Below, piece by piece: positions 1-8,900 of a DNA stretch of 64,000 nucleotides. The DNA is taken from the NCBI GenBank assembly GCA_038131695.1, contig JAYPQA010000030.1, positions 35,321 through 99,320 on the forward strand. Reading direction: 5' to 3'. The notes beneath the pieces are model-generated. The model did not search any database. It was not told the DNA's origin and was given only the letters and a program-made list of their open reading frames with translations. The stretch's first letter is position 1. Each line of letters starts with the position of its first letter. This DNA is from JADHLK01 sp038131695. Its GTDB lineage: Bacteria; Pseudomonadota; Alphaproteobacteria; Puniceispirillales; Puniceispirillaceae. The translations under genes were made by a program, and so were the position numbers.

Positions 1-1
1 G

Positions 2-677
2 AAGCCGCGCGGTGACCTCATTGTGATGCTCCATGGCGGCGGTTGGACCAACGGTTACAAGGAATGGATGGCCTTTTGCGCGCCGGCCCTTACCGCGCGC
101 GGCATTACTGCGGCAAGTCTTGGCTATCGCCTCGCGCCGTCCCATCTCTGGCCTGCAGGGTTCGAAGATGTTGCAGATGGTGTTGCGGAAATCTACCGCA
201 GGGCTGGCGAATTTGGGGCAGATAAGGATCGGATTTTCGTCTCTGGTCATTCAGCAGGCGGCCATTTGGCTGCGCTTCTGGCGCTTAAGTCAGACTGGCA
301 AGCCAGCCGGGGCTTGCCCGGCGATATCATAAAAGGCTCTTTGCCAATCTCTGGCACTTATATTTTTGGGCCAGATTCAGGCCTTTCGATGCGCCCGCGC
401 TTTCTCGGCCCGGAAGGCGTTGGGAACGAACAGGCTGCGTCGCCCATGGAACATGTCCACGATGGCGCACCAGCCTTTCATATTGCCTGGGGCGAGAATG
501 ACTTTCCACATTTGCGCAGGCAGGCCGAGGCCTTTGCCAAGGCGCTTGCCACCGGCACGAACGCTGTCACTACACAAGTGTTGGCCGACGCAGATCATCT
601 CAGGAGCCTCCTATGCCTCAGCGGAGATGGACGGCGCTTGGGTAACCGAAGCAGATAAATTCTTAAACCGGACATAA
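2..677 (+). CDS. alpha/beta hydrolase (arylformamidase/esterase-like), 5'-partial, frameshifted near 3' end
   Basis: The reading frame is open from the window edge, so the true start lies upstream. The protein shows the oxyanion-hole motif HGGGW, then GYRLAP, and the nucleophile elbow GHSAGG, the order found in the kynurenine formamidase and hormone-sensitive-lipase type of alpha/beta hydrolases. Near base 598 the frame must shift by one base to continue as SGASYASAEMDGAWVTEAD and end at 677; without the shift the protein ends in unrelated residues at 658. A substrate-binding-protein gene follows 43 bases later, so the enzyme may act on an amide or ester imported by that transporter (inference). 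The substrate cannot be read from the sequence. Confidence 0.75.
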
Positions 678-720
678 GTCCCTCAGAGAGGGGATGCCGG
701 ACTAACCAAGGGAGAAAAAA

Positions 721-1884
721 ATGATTAGAAGACAGCTTTTTGGGATCGCATTGGGAACGGCTCTTGCGACTCTCGCAATGCCAGTATGGGCCGAAGACCC
801 GGTCAAGATTGGTTATACCATGGCCCGCACCGGACTATTTGCCGAAGCAGCCCCTAGCCAGGAAAATGCCTACGCGCTTTGGCAGGAACAGGTGAATGCT
901 GCAGGCGGGCTGGATGTCAATGGCGTAAAACGGATGATAGAATTTGTCAGCTATGACGATGAAAGTGATCCGGCAAAATCCGCGCAGCTTTATGAAAGGC
1001 TGATTACCTCTGACAAAGTGGACCTGCTCCTTGCTCCCTGGGGCACGCCCCATCACCTGAATGTTGCTGGTGTAGCTGAGCGATATGGCTTCCCAATAGT
1101 TGGAAACACCGCGGCCTCTGTCGCCATTCGCGAAGTTCAGCCTGGCAATATTTGGTTCCCGACCTCAGCCATTCCCGATAAGATCGGGCCAGAATTGGCG
1201 GCAATGCTGGCCGAGGCTGGGGTAGGATCAGTTTCGATCATCGCCAATGTGCTGCCCTTTAGTCAGGAAAACCTTGCCTTTTTGACCGCAGCGCTCAAAG
1301 CAGCGAATATCGAAATCAAAATGAGTGAGAACTATCCCCCTGATATCTCGGACATGACCCCGCTTATCACGCAGATGAAGTCTGCCGGAGCAGATGCGGT
1401 ATTGGCGTTGACTTATCCGGCGGATGCTTTCCTTTACATGGGCCAGGCGCGCGAATTGGGGCTTAAAGCCGACCTGCAATTCATGCTGATCGGACCGACC
1501 ATAGATGCCTTCAACAAGGCGTTCGGCCCGGCCGCTGACGGAGTCGTGACGCTGGCCCATTGGTCGCCAGCACAATCAGATTGGCCCCGTGCCAAGCCGT
1601 TTTTTGATGCTTATGTAGCAAAGTTCAATCAAGAACCGGACTATCTGGACAGTGCACTGGCCTATATGTCGGCTGAAATCCTGACACAGGCAGTCGCAAA
1701 GGCTGGTCTGAACAAGGACGCTTTGCGGCAGGCCATAGCCTCGGGCAGTTTTGATACGATCAACGGCGAAGTGCGTTTTGAAGGTGTGCAGAACAGCGTT
1801 ACCCCAACCGCATTCGTCCAAAGGCAAGGTGATGTGACCGAGCTTGTCTGGCCCAAAAGCATCGCGACTGCGCCGCTTCAGTAA
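721..1884 (+). CDS. ABC transporter substrate-binding protein, Leu/Ile/Val-amide family
   Basis: A 387-residue secreted binding protein. A hydrophobic signal peptide ends near AMPVWA|ED at about residue 25, followed by VKIGYTMARTGLFAE, the usual first strand of type I periplasmic binding proteins of the branched-chain amino acid and amide family. The GGGAG ribosome site lies just before the ATG. It is the first gene of an importer whose permeases and ATPases follow in order. Codon use is less GC-biased than in the genes after 5.6 kb. The ligand is unknown; the upstream hydrolase hints at an amide or ester rather than a plain amino acid. Confidence 0.85.
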   Translation: MIRRQLFGIALGTALATLAMPVWAEDPVKIGYTMARTGLFAEAAPSQENAYALWQEQVNAAGGLDVNGVKRMIEFVSYDDESDPAKSAQLYERLITSDKVDLLLAPWGTPHHLNVAGVAERYGFPIVGNTAASVAIREVQPGNIWFPTSAIPDKIGPELAAMLAEAGVGSVSIIANVLPFSQENLAFLTAALKAANIEIKMSENYPPDISDMTPLITQMKSAGADAVLALTYPADAFLYMGQARELGLKADLQFMLIGPTIDAFNKAFGPAADGVVTLAHWSPAQSDWPRAKPFFDAYVAKFNQEPDYLDSALAYMSAEILTQAVAKAGLNKDALRQAIASGSFDTINGEVRFEGVQNSVTPTAFVQRQGDVTELVWPKSIATAPLQ

Positions 1885-1891
1885 AAACCTT

Positions 1892-1914
1892 GCCCGGCGG
1901 TCATGGCCGCCGGG
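1892..1914 (+). promoter_or_regulatory. intercistronic stem-loop
   Basis: GCCCGGCGG and CCGCCGGGC form a perfect 9-bp stem around a 5-base loop, 8 bases after the binding-protein stop. There is no T-run. Such hairpins between the binding-protein gene and the membrane genes often protect the upstream mRNA and give it higher expression (inference from other importers). Confidence 0.6.
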
Positions 1915-1939
1915 CGAACCCAACCGGTCCTAAATCGCT

Positions 1940-2830
1940 ATGCTCGACATCATCCTTTCCCCGCAGCTATTTTTTGCTGCTGCAGTGCTGGGATCGCTTT
2001 ATGCACTCATCGGGCTGGGTCTGAACCTTGTATATGGCACGATGCGACTTCTTAACATCGCCCATGGGGACATTGTGATGCTCGGGGCCTTTTCGGCCTT
2101 TTGGTGGTTCACATTGACCGGGTTTTCACCACTTCTGGCCCTGCCCCTGATTGCTGCTTTGGGTGCTTTGATCGGGCTTGGCCTGTATATTTTGCTTTTC
2201 CGGCGCCAGCTTGCACAAGGGCTTGACCCGGTGGCGATCGAGGCGCGGTCGCTTCTCCTGTTTTTTGGAGTCTCGGTCGTGATCCAGAATGTCACGGCAC
2301 TTTTATTCACAGCCACTCCGCGCGCTTATCGGCATTTGGACGAAGTTTTTCGAATTGGTGATCTGGCCATGACCGGCAACCGAATTGCGGCCCTTGCCTG
2401 CTCTGTAGTGCTGTTAACCGCCATGTTGGTTTTTTTGAAAAAGACCCTTTTTGGTGTTGAGGTCCGCGCCCTGATCCAACACCGGGAAGCGGCCCGCATC
2501 GTCGGCATCAATGTAGAGAAGGTTCAGATAGTTGCCATTTCTATGGGCTTTGGCGTTACCGCCATTGCCGGTGCGCTTTTATCTATGACTGAGCTGACAA
2601 CGCCCTTTATGGGCTTCCGTTTCACCATTGCGTCTTTCGTTGTCATAATTCTGGGCGGGCTTGGCAATATCAAGGGCGGCATTATGGCAGGGTTTCTGCT
2701 GGGCCTTCTGGAGATTTACGCCGTAACAATTTTTTCGGCCGAGGCGCGGTCGATTCTGATCTATGGTTGCTTTGTCTTGGCGATCGTGCTCAGGCCGCAA
2801 GGCTTGCTCGGCATTGGGAAAAAGGTATGA
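1940..2830 (+). CDS. branched-chain amino acid-type ABC permease (LivH-like)
   Basis: A 296-residue hydrophobic protein with about eight membrane segments. It carries the early LGLNLVYGTMRLLNIAHGD block typical of LivH/UrtB permeases and the later GGLGNIKGGIMAGFLLGL segment that contacts the ATPase. It would form one half of the inner-membrane channel with the next gene, which starts within its stop codon (ATGA overlap). The coding frame is intact, unlike the ATPase genes downstream. Confidence 0.85.
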   Translation: MLDIILSPQLFFAAAVLGSLYALIGLGLNLVYGTMRLLNIAHGDIVMLGAFSAFWWFTLTGFSPLLALPLIAALGALIGLGLYILLFRRQLAQGLDPVAIEARSLLLFFGVSVVIQNVTALLFTATPRAYRHLDEVFRIGDLAMTGNRIAALACSVVLLTAMLVFLKKTLFGVEVRALIQHREAARIVGINVEKVQIVAISMGFGVTAIAGALLSMTELTTPFMGFRFTIASFVVIILGGLGNIKGGIMAGFLLGLLEIYAVTIFSAEARSILIYGCFVLAIVLRPQGLLGIGKKV

Positions 2831-3726
2831 AAACCGCGACGGTCATCATAGCAATATCGGCCGCTGCCTCAGCTCTTTATTTCTTGGGGCTTTGGGCCGG
2901 GCCCTATTGGCAAATCGTGGTGCTGAATCTCGCTATGTGGATCGCGCTCACACAAAGCTGGAGCCTCTTTTCCGGTCTGACGGGATATATTTCGCTTGGT
3001 CATGCCGTGGCCTATGGGCTGGGTGCCTATGTCATGGCCTCCTTGTTTCGAGAATGGCCGATCTGGTTGATCATACCGGCAGGGGGGGTGGTGGCGGGCC
3101 TGTTCGCTCTCATTGTTGCCCTGCCGGTGCTCCGGGTGCGCGGACCTTATTTCGTGATCCTCACCTTCGGCTTGGCCGAGTTGGTGAAGTTCGTCCTTTT
3201 GGCCGTGGACACCGCTTTGGGACAGTCTTCTCGGCTCTTATTCGGGGCACCAAACACGCAAACCCTGCTGCTCTGGATGCTGGCTCTGGCAGTGGCGGCG
3301 ACGTTGTTACGACACCAAATAGGGCTATCGCGGTTTGGGCGCGGTCTGATAGCCATTCGCGAAGATGAAACCGCCGCAGAAACAATCGGTGTCCCGATCA
3401 CCCGTTACAAGGTTGCGGCATTTGCCCTTTCAACCGTGATTCCTGGTATGGTGGGTGCAATCATGGCTTTGCGATCCACCTATTTTGAGGTGTTGCAGGT
3501 CTTTTCGCCAACCATCTCTTTTACAATTGTCACTATGGTCATCATCGGTGGGTCAGGTGATGCCCGAGGCCCGGTGATGGGTGCGCTCTTTCTGGTTGCG
3601 CTCGCCGAGATTCTTCGCGGTCTTTCTCCTAAATTCTATCTGATTTTCCTAGGCCTCAGCCTTGTTCTGTTTGTAATTTTTTCACCCAACGGATTAACTG
3701 GATTGCTGGAAAGGAAGCCAAGATGA
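2827..3726 (+). CDS. branched-chain amino acid-type ABC permease (LivM-like)
   Basis: The ATG at 2827 overlaps the previous stop as ATGA; a longer in-frame extension upstream runs inside livH and is not needed. The 299-residue product has the LivM pattern: SLFSGLTGYISLGHA near the N-terminus, a cytoplasmic segment IAIREDETAAETIGVPITRY (the conserved EAA-like loop), and a GGSGDARGPVMGA block near the end. It pairs with the LivH-like protein. The gene overlaps the next ATPase gene by 4 bases. Confidence 0.85.
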   Translation: MKTATVIIAISAAASALYFLGLWAGPYWQIVVLNLAMWIALTQSWSLFSGLTGYISLGHAVAYGLGAYVMASLFREWPIWLIIPAGGVVAGLFALIVALPVLRVRGPYFVILTFGLAELVKFVLLAVDTALGQSSRLLFGAPNTQTLLLWMLALAVAATLLRHQIGLSRFGRGLIAIREDETAAETIGVPITRYKVAAFALSTVIPGMVGAIMALRSTYFEVLQVFSPTISFTIVTMVIIGGSGDARGPVMGALFLVALAEILRGLSPKFYLIFLGLSLVLFVIFSPNGLTGLLERKPR

Positions 3727-4471
3727 GCCTTCTGGAGATCAGCAACCTGTCTAAGAATTTCGGCGGGTTGAAAGCACTTGATTCAGTGTCTCTGCGCGTT
3801 CAAGAAGGTTCGACCCACGGGCTAATGGGCGCCAATGGTGCAGGCAAGACAACCTTATTTTCCATTATCGCTGGCAACCAGCCTCCAAGCTCGGGCAGCA
3901 TAGTTTTTCAGAATAGGCGTATTGACGGCATGCGGCCCGACAAGATTTGTCGTGCCGGTATCTCGCGCACTTTCCAGATCGTGCGACCGTTCCCGGGGCT
4001 GAGCGTGCGCGAGAATGTTGAGACAGCCGCGCTCTTTGGTCGGGCACAACCGCCCAAGCAGTCTGAGCTGGGCCGGATCGTCGGCGACATCCGTCAGAAT
4101 GTCACCTCGCTGATCGCGCCGACCAGCCTGCGGCGACGCTCACATTAGCAGGCCGCAAACGTTTAGAGGTTGCGCGCGCTCTTGCAACCGAGCCCAAGCT
4201 TTTGATGCTGGATGAAGTGATGGCGGGCCTCACTCCCAAAGAAGTTGAGGAGATGATAGTCACGCTTTTGGAGCTGAAAGTAAGGATGAACCTAACTATT
4301 CTCATCATCGAGCATGTCATGAGCGCTTTGAATCGTATCTCCGATGAAATAATTGTCCTTCATCATGGTCAGCTTATCGCGTCCGGTGACCCATCTGAGG
4401 TCATCGCTAACAAAATGGTGACCGAAGCGTATTTCGGCAGTGAAGACAATCCTCAGGAAAGCCACCTATGA
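3723..4471 (+). CDS. ABC ATP-binding protein (LivG-like), frameshifted
   Basis: The N-terminal part has Walker A GANGAGKT and ISRTFQIVRPF, typical of LivG. Near base 4112 the frame is lost, giving an early stop at 4148. Moving by one base restores DQPAATLTLAGRKRLEVARAL and then the Walker B region LLMLDEVMAGLTP and the H-loop IIEH. One missing base therefore explains the break. The ABC signature is atypical (LAGRKR instead of LSGGQ), which is common for LivG proteins of this type. It starts inside the livM stop and overlaps the next gene by ATGA. It may be a pseudogene or a sequencing error. Confidence 0.75.
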
Positions 4472-5217
4472 ACATCGATATGAATGATATTCATGCAGGC
4501 TATGGTGAAGTTCGCGTCCTGCAAGGCATCTCGCTCAAGGCGCTGAAAGGCAGGATTACTGCGATCGTCGGTGCTAATGGGGCAGGCAAATCAACTCTTA
4601 TGCGTGTTTTGGCCGGGCTGTTGCCTGTGTCAAGCGGACAGTTGCGCGCTGATGGTCAGGACATTACAGAATTAGCTACACATACACGTGTCGGACGCGG
4701 CATCGTGCTCAATGCCTGAAGGCAGGTTTATTTTTCCTGACCTTCGGTCTATGAAAACCTTATTCTTGAGCGGTGAATTCACGCGCGATTAGGCAGCGGA
4801 TCGCACCTTTGAACGCGTGCACATACATTTCCCGTCTCTGAGCGGCAGCAGCAAACAGCAGGAACCCTCTCAGGCGGCGAACAACAAATGTTAGCCTTGG
4901 GCAGAGGATTGATGGCGCTTCCGCAAGTGCTTTTGTTAGATGAACCGACGCTTGGCCTGGCTCCAACCATTGCCAGGCAGATCTTCCATATCATCCCAAT
5001 CATGCGCGATCTGGGAATCACTATTCTCATAGCCGAGCAAGATCTCCTTCGAACCCTGCAAATCGCCGATTACGCCTATGTGCTCGAAAATGGTTCCCTT
5101 GCCATTGAAGGCGCGGGATCAGATTTGATTAAGCAAAAGACGGTCAGGCAAGCGTATCTTGGACAAATTGAACCAGAGGGCACAAAGCAAAAAATACGAG
5201 ATAAGAAAGACTGGTGA
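4468..5217 (+). pseudogene. ABC ATP-binding protein (LivF-like), multiply broken
   Basis: The start carries Walker A GANGAGKST and a readable LivF N-terminus up to RGIVL. A frameshift at about 4713 moves to a frame reading MPEGRFIFPDLRSMKTL. An in-frame TAG follows at 4790-4792, and another shift is needed near 4850 before TLSGGEQQMLALGRGLM and LLLDEPTLGLAP continue to the stop. At least two indels plus a nonsense codon are more than in most broken genes here, which favours real decay. The stop codon TGA at 5215-5217 touches the CCA end of the tRNA-like sequence on the other strand. Confidence 0.75.
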
Positions 5218-5288
5218 CCGAGAGGATCTGAACTCTGGCCTACAGATTGTGAATCTGTCGCTCTATCCTGCTGAGCGGGCTGCGTGAC
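5212..5288 (-). pseudogene. decayed tRNA-like sequence (anticodon CAC if read on minus strand)
   Basis: On the minus strand there is a canonical D arm (GCTCAGCAGGATAGAGC), then a perfect 5-bp anticodon stem ACAGA/TCTGT around TTCACAA, a variable stretch AGGCC, a T arm that has lost at least one base (AGAGTTCAGATCCTCT), and a terminal ACCA. The 5' acceptor strand does not pair with the 3' strand, so it should not fold as a working tRNA. The loop would read CAC (Val), but body features resemble Arg-type tRNAs. The 3' end faces the low-GC importer cluster, the usual side for an integrated island. Confidence 0.5.
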
Positions 5289-5537
5289 CTCGTTATGCCA
5301 TTCGCCGGACGGCCCGGTCAATCAGAACTCCGGTCAATCAGAACCCCCTCAACAAAACTCCCCTCAATAAAATTCCCGGCCAGCCGCTGCCTGCCGGTTA
5401 CTTTGCGGTAAATCTTAACCGCCTTATAAATAGAGGCCGGGCTGGTTGTTACTGTGTTTGCCAGCTTCTTTCTGGCGCTGATCCTGCCAGGTCAGGGGGC
5501 TGTGCGGCCAGGCAGATCAAAATAACAGGAAGCTGGC
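5289..5537. other. intergenic stretch with short direct repeats
   Basis: No convincing gene is seen. Two tandem copies of CGGTCAATCAGAAC lie at about 5315-5345, followed by degenerate CTCAACAAAA/CTCAATAAAA units. An AT-richer patch at about 5405-5435 (TAAATCTTAACCGCCTTATAAATAG) may hold a promoter for the fragment at 5538. Confidence 0.4.
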
Positions 5538-5630
5538 ATGAACCGGCAAAAGCTCCTGGTCATAGAGCCGCTTGTCAGCATTGGCGATCTGATCTGGCAC
5601 AAGCCCTGGCTGGACTGGCAGGCTGGCCGG
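5538..5630 (+). pseudogene. glycosyltransferase family 9 (heptosyltransferase-like) N-terminal fragment
   Basis: An ATG with a good ribosome site (ACAGGAAGCTGGC before it) opens a peptide starting MNRQKLLVIEPLVSIGDL. This resembles the first strand and glycine turn of ADP-heptose:LPS heptosyltransferases (KILVIxxxSIGD). Resemblance stops after about 30 residues, and the frame then runs antisense through the neighbouring epimerase gene. It looks like the beginning of a gene cut off by a rearrangement that placed the epimerase tail-to-tail against it. The call rests on one short motif and could be chance. Confidence 0.35.
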
Positions 5631-5637
5631 ATGCGGC

Positions 5638-6645
5638 TCAGACCTGATAGAAATCGCGATACCAGTCAACGAAACGGCGCACCCCCTCTGCGACCGGGGT
5701 GTCTGGCCGAAAGCCGGTCCAGGCGGCCAGTTTTGTTGTGTCCGAGGCGGTGGCATGAACATCTCCGGGCTGCATGTCCAGCATCTCATATTCCGCCTTT
5801 ATTCCCAGTGTTTGTTCAATGGCCTCGACGAAGTCCAGCAGCGGTGTCGGCTGGCCATTGCCGATATTGAACAGGCGCGCCGGAGCCGCGCTGATCGCCG
5901 GGTCCGGCTGGCTGGCATCAAAATCGGGATCCGCTGTGGCGGGTTTGAAAATCACCCGCACGATCCCCTCGATAATATCATCAATATAGGTGAAGTCGCG
6001 CACCATCTGGCCCTTATTGAAGAGCGGCAGCCTTTCACCAGCCAGAATCTTTTTCGTAAAGGAAAACAGCGCCATGTCCGGGCGTCCCCAGGGGCCATAG
6101 ACGGTAAAAAAGCGCAGGCCTGAGACGGGCATCCCATAGAGGCTGGCATAGGCATGGGCCATCCCCTCATTGGCTTTTTTGGTTGCCCCGTAAAGGGCCA
6201 TCGGATGGTCCGCATGATCCGATTCGCCAAAGGGCATCTGCTGGTTCATCCCATAGACAGAAGAGGAGCTGGCATAAACCAGATGTCCAACCTGATGATG
6301 CCGGCACCCTTCCAGAATATTCAAAAATCCCTGAATATTGGAATCGATATAGGCTTGCGGATTGTCAATCGAATAGCGCACCCCGGCCTGAGCCGCCAGA
6401 TTGACCACCGCTTCAAATTTTTCTGCGGCGAACAGATCAGCCAGCTGCCGGTCTTCCAGCCCCATTTTGACGAAACGGAATTGCTGGTTGCCGCTTTCCA
6501 GCAGGGCGAGCCGGGCCTGTTTCAGATCTACCGAATAATACGCATTGAGATTGTCCAGCCCAACCAGCTCATGCCCGTCTGCCAGCAGGCGGCGGCATAA
6601 ATGAAAACCGATAAAGCCGGCCGCGCCTGTAACCAGAATTTTCAT
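5638..6645 (-). CDS. NAD-dependent epimerase, UDP-glucuronate 4-epimerase-like
   Basis: A 335-residue extended short-chain dehydrogenase. The N-terminal GAAGFIGFHL is the NAD-binding loop, YGATKKANE holds the catalytic Tyr and Lys, and VRDFTYIDDI is the typical sugar-epimerase block. LAAQAGVRYSIDNPQAYIDSN and FFTVYGPWGRPDMA match the UDP-glucuronate 4-epimerase group that makes UDP-galacturonate for surface polysaccharide. Its ATG overlaps the stop of the oligosaccharyltransferase gene upstream by 4 bases, so the two are co-transcribed and may supply one glycan pathway. Confidence 0.88.
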   Translation of the reverse strand: MKILVTGAAGFIGFHLCRRLLADGHELVGLDNLNAYYSVDLKQARLALLESGNQQFRFVKMGLEDRQLADLFAAEKFEAVVNLAAQAGVRYSIDNPQAYIDSNIQGFLNILEGCRHHQVGHLVYASSSSVYGMNQQMPFGESDHADHPMALYGATKKANEGMAHAYASLYGMPVSGLRFFTVYGPWGRPDMALFSFTKKILAGERLPLFNKGQMVRDFTYIDDIIEGIVRVIFKPATADPDFDASQPDPAISAAPARLFNIGNGQPTPLLDFVEAIEQTLGIKAEYEMLDMQPGDVHATASDTTKLAAWTGFRPDTPVAEGVRRFVDWYRDFYQV

Positions 6646-8720
6646 AAAACCTGTTCCCCGGACAGCAGATAAATACGGGCATAAGGATAATCATCATAGA
6701 CCAGTTTGAACAGGCCGGAATTATCCCGACCCAGAAAAAACAGCTGGTTGAAACTGCTGTTGAACAGCTGCGGGTGCAGCAGCCAGCTTTGCGGGCCGGT
6801 GCGGGCGGTGCCGGTCTGCAAAATATGGCGGCCCGGATGCGGATAGACGCGCTGGCTGGCAAGAAACCCGTCCTCAGCACGCACCAGCCGGGCCAGCAGG
6901 GGCATCTGATTAATGCGCCCGCCTTCCAGATCATAGACCGACTGTCCGCAGCCCAGCTGCAGGCTGCCCGGCCCTGGATGGCAATCCAGCCAGTGATAGA
7001 ACAGCTGGGCTGAGCCATCATTATAGGGCGGTATCACAGGCGTTCCGGCCCGCGGATCCCAGTTGCCCAGCTGGCTGATCGAGCCCATCCAGCCGGCCAT
7101 CTGGGCGGTCAGCAGCAGATAGACAGGTTTTTGGCTGCGCGCGGGCTGCCGGGCCAGCCTGGCCTCAAAATCCGGGCTGGCGGTTATCTGGCGCAGCTTG
7201 GCGGGCGTGTTGTTGGCCAGCAGGCTAAGGATGCGGGCGGTTTCCGCCTGATCCGGGCTGAGCAGGGCACGGGCAATATAATGGGTGTCCGGGCGCAGCT
7301 GCCCGCCCGGGCTGTGCAGCACCGGCATCCGGGCATAAAATTGCGCGATATAGCCATAATCCCACCAGCTGGCCAGCACCGGCGGGGCAGAGTCACCCGC
7401 CCCTGATCCGGGTCCTGATCCGGGTCCAGATTTGGGCCCTGATTTGAGCCTGCTTGTCTGGTCCGCCGCCGCCCAATCCAGGGCCGCGATGATCTGCGGG
7501 CTGAAGGAGGGGCGCGGCAGATGCGTTAGCGGGCTGGAGACAAGGGCTGCGACCAAGGCAACACAGCTGGCACCCAGCCGCAAAAAATCGGGTCTGGCAG
7601 GCACAAGCCGGGTCACCCCCAGACTGAGCTCAGCCAGCAAGAACGCCCCGCCAAACCAAAAGGCCGGGGCAGAATAAAAGACCGCCCGGTTGCCCAAAAA
7701 AACCATCAGGCTGAAAAAACCGAACAGCGGGGCGGCTGCGATGGCCAGGCCCGGCCAGCGAACCACAAACAGGCCAATCCCGGCCAGACAGAACAGCCCG
7801 GCGGGCCAGCTGCCGGTCATCATCTCCAGCGCGGTGAACAGGCTGACCGGCTTGATCTCGGTGATTGTGGCATGGGTTTGCGGATAGGTCAGGCTGCCGC
7901 GCACAATCTCATCCAGAAGATAGGCAGACCGCCAGGGGGTGGGCAAATCCGCCCCGGCCAGCACAAGGAAACAGGCCAGCATCAAAGCAGTCATCAGCCA
8001 GCCGCGCCCCTGGATCAGCCCCAGCCAGACCAGCGCGGCGGCGGCCATCCAGATCAGTTCAGCCTTTGGATACCACCAGGTAAACAGCTGGCCCGCCAGC
8101 CCGGCCAGCAGAACCCAGACCAGCGCGCGGCGATTATCTGTCTGTCTGGCGGCCATGAAAATCAACGCAAAAAGCCCGTAAAACAGGCCCAGATTAAGCT
8201 GATCAGTATCGATCCGGCCCACCGAGCTGCGCACCAGATAGGCTTGGCAGAGACCGCCGCCCAGCGCAGCACCCGCCCCGAAAAGCGGCCAGCCCAGCGC
8301 TGCAAAGGCGGCCCAGACCAGCAAGGCGGTGGCAAAAGCGGTCAGCGGCAATAACAGATGCCCGGCTTTCAGCAAGGCCGTCTGGCTGGCCTCCCCGGCC
8401 AGCTGGGCCAAGAGCACCGAGAGCAGCGGCGCGCTGCGCCATTCCGGCGGCTTCCCACCTTCTGCCTGCGCCGCCTCTGCGATTTTCAGCGCGCGGGCCT
8501 GATTGAGAAAATAGCCTGCATCATTGGTCGAGACCAGACTGGCCCCATTATATTGCGTCAGGGAGGGGGCCGCCTGCCAAAGCGTATATTGATGCGCGCG
8601 CACCGCATAATTCATCCCTGCCGCCAGCAGCGCCAGCACCAGACCGGCCAGCAGCACAAAGCGCGGCACAGGCAGGGGCCGGCAGGTCTGCCGCAGCCGC
8701 ACAAGCACAGATTTACCCAC
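6642..8720 (-). CDS. STT3/PglB-type oligosaccharyltransferase, membrane glycosyltransferase
   Basis: A 692-residue protein with about a dozen N-terminal membrane helices and a soluble C-terminal domain. Three family hallmarks stand in order: TNDAGYFLNQAR near residue 65 (first catalytic acidic loop), GRIDTDQLN near 170 (the DxD-like loop), and WWDYGY near 453, the signature that reads the acceptor sequon in STT3/PglB. These enzymes move a lipid-linked oligosaccharide onto asparagine in the periplasm. A Gly/Pro/Ser-rich repeat (about residues 425-440) precedes the WWDYG domain. The start is GTG with an upstream GGAAAGGGGG. It is co-transcribed with the sugar epimerase. Acceptor and glycan are unknown. 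Confidence 0.85.
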   Translation of the reverse strand: MGKSVLVRLRQTCRPLPVPRFVLLAGLVLALLAAGMNYAVRAHQYTLWQAAPSLTQYNGASLVSTNDAGYFLNQARALKIAEAAQAEGGKPPEWRSAPLLSVLLAQLAGEASQTALLKAGHLLLPLTAFATALLVWAAFAALGWPLFGAGAALGGGLCQAYLVRSSVGRIDTDQLNLGLFYGLFALIFMAARQTDNRRALVWVLLAGLAGQLFTWWYPKAELIWMAAAALVWLGLIQGRGWLMTALMLACFLVLAGADLPTPWRSAYLLDEIVRGSLTYPQTHATITEIKPVSLFTALEMMTGSWPAGLFCLAGIGLFVVRWPGLAIAAAPLFGFFSLMVFLGNRAVFYSAPAFWFGGAFLLAELSLGVTRLVPARPDFLRLGASCVALVAALVSSPLTHLPRPSFSPQIIAALDWAAADQTSRLKSGPKSGPGSGPGSGAGDSAPPVLASWWDYGYIAQFYARMPVLHSPGGQLRPDTHYIARALLSPDQAETARILSLLANNTPAKLRQITASPDFEARLARQPARSQKPVYLLLTAQMAGWMGSISQLGNWDPRAGTPVIPPYNDGSAQLFYHWLDCHPGPGSLQLGCGQSVYDLEGGRINQMPLLARLVRAEDGFLASQRVYPHPGRHILQTGTARTGPQSWLLHPQLFNSSFNQLFFLGRDNSGLFKLVYDDYPYARIYLLSGEQVL

Positions 8721-8900
8721 CAGAACGCCCCCTTTCCAACGCGGTTTTGCTGGCCGTCAGCCTAGCATTGCGGACAGGCTTGCAAAAACTATTCCTTTGG
8801 CCAGTCACAGCGGATGTTTTGCGGTTTTTTTGCCGCCCCTCTTTTCCTGGCTGGCCAGCTGCGCTAGACTGTCACGCAGAACCGCCCAAAGGGGTTGAAA
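8721..8900. promoter_or_regulatory. divergent intergenic region
   Basis: This separates the minus-strand oligosaccharyltransferase/epimerase pair from the plus-strand coiled-coil gene and must hold both promoters. T-rich patches occur at about 8787-8800 and 8815-8835. No clear -35/-10 pair is assigned. Confidence 0.4.

Noticed and set aside
5212..5288. Functional tRNA-His (anticodon GTG) on the plus strand
   Set aside because: The stem ACAGA/TCTGT is symmetric and reads GTG on the plus strand, but the D arm and CCA end are only in the right order on the minus strand, and even there the acceptor stem does not pair.
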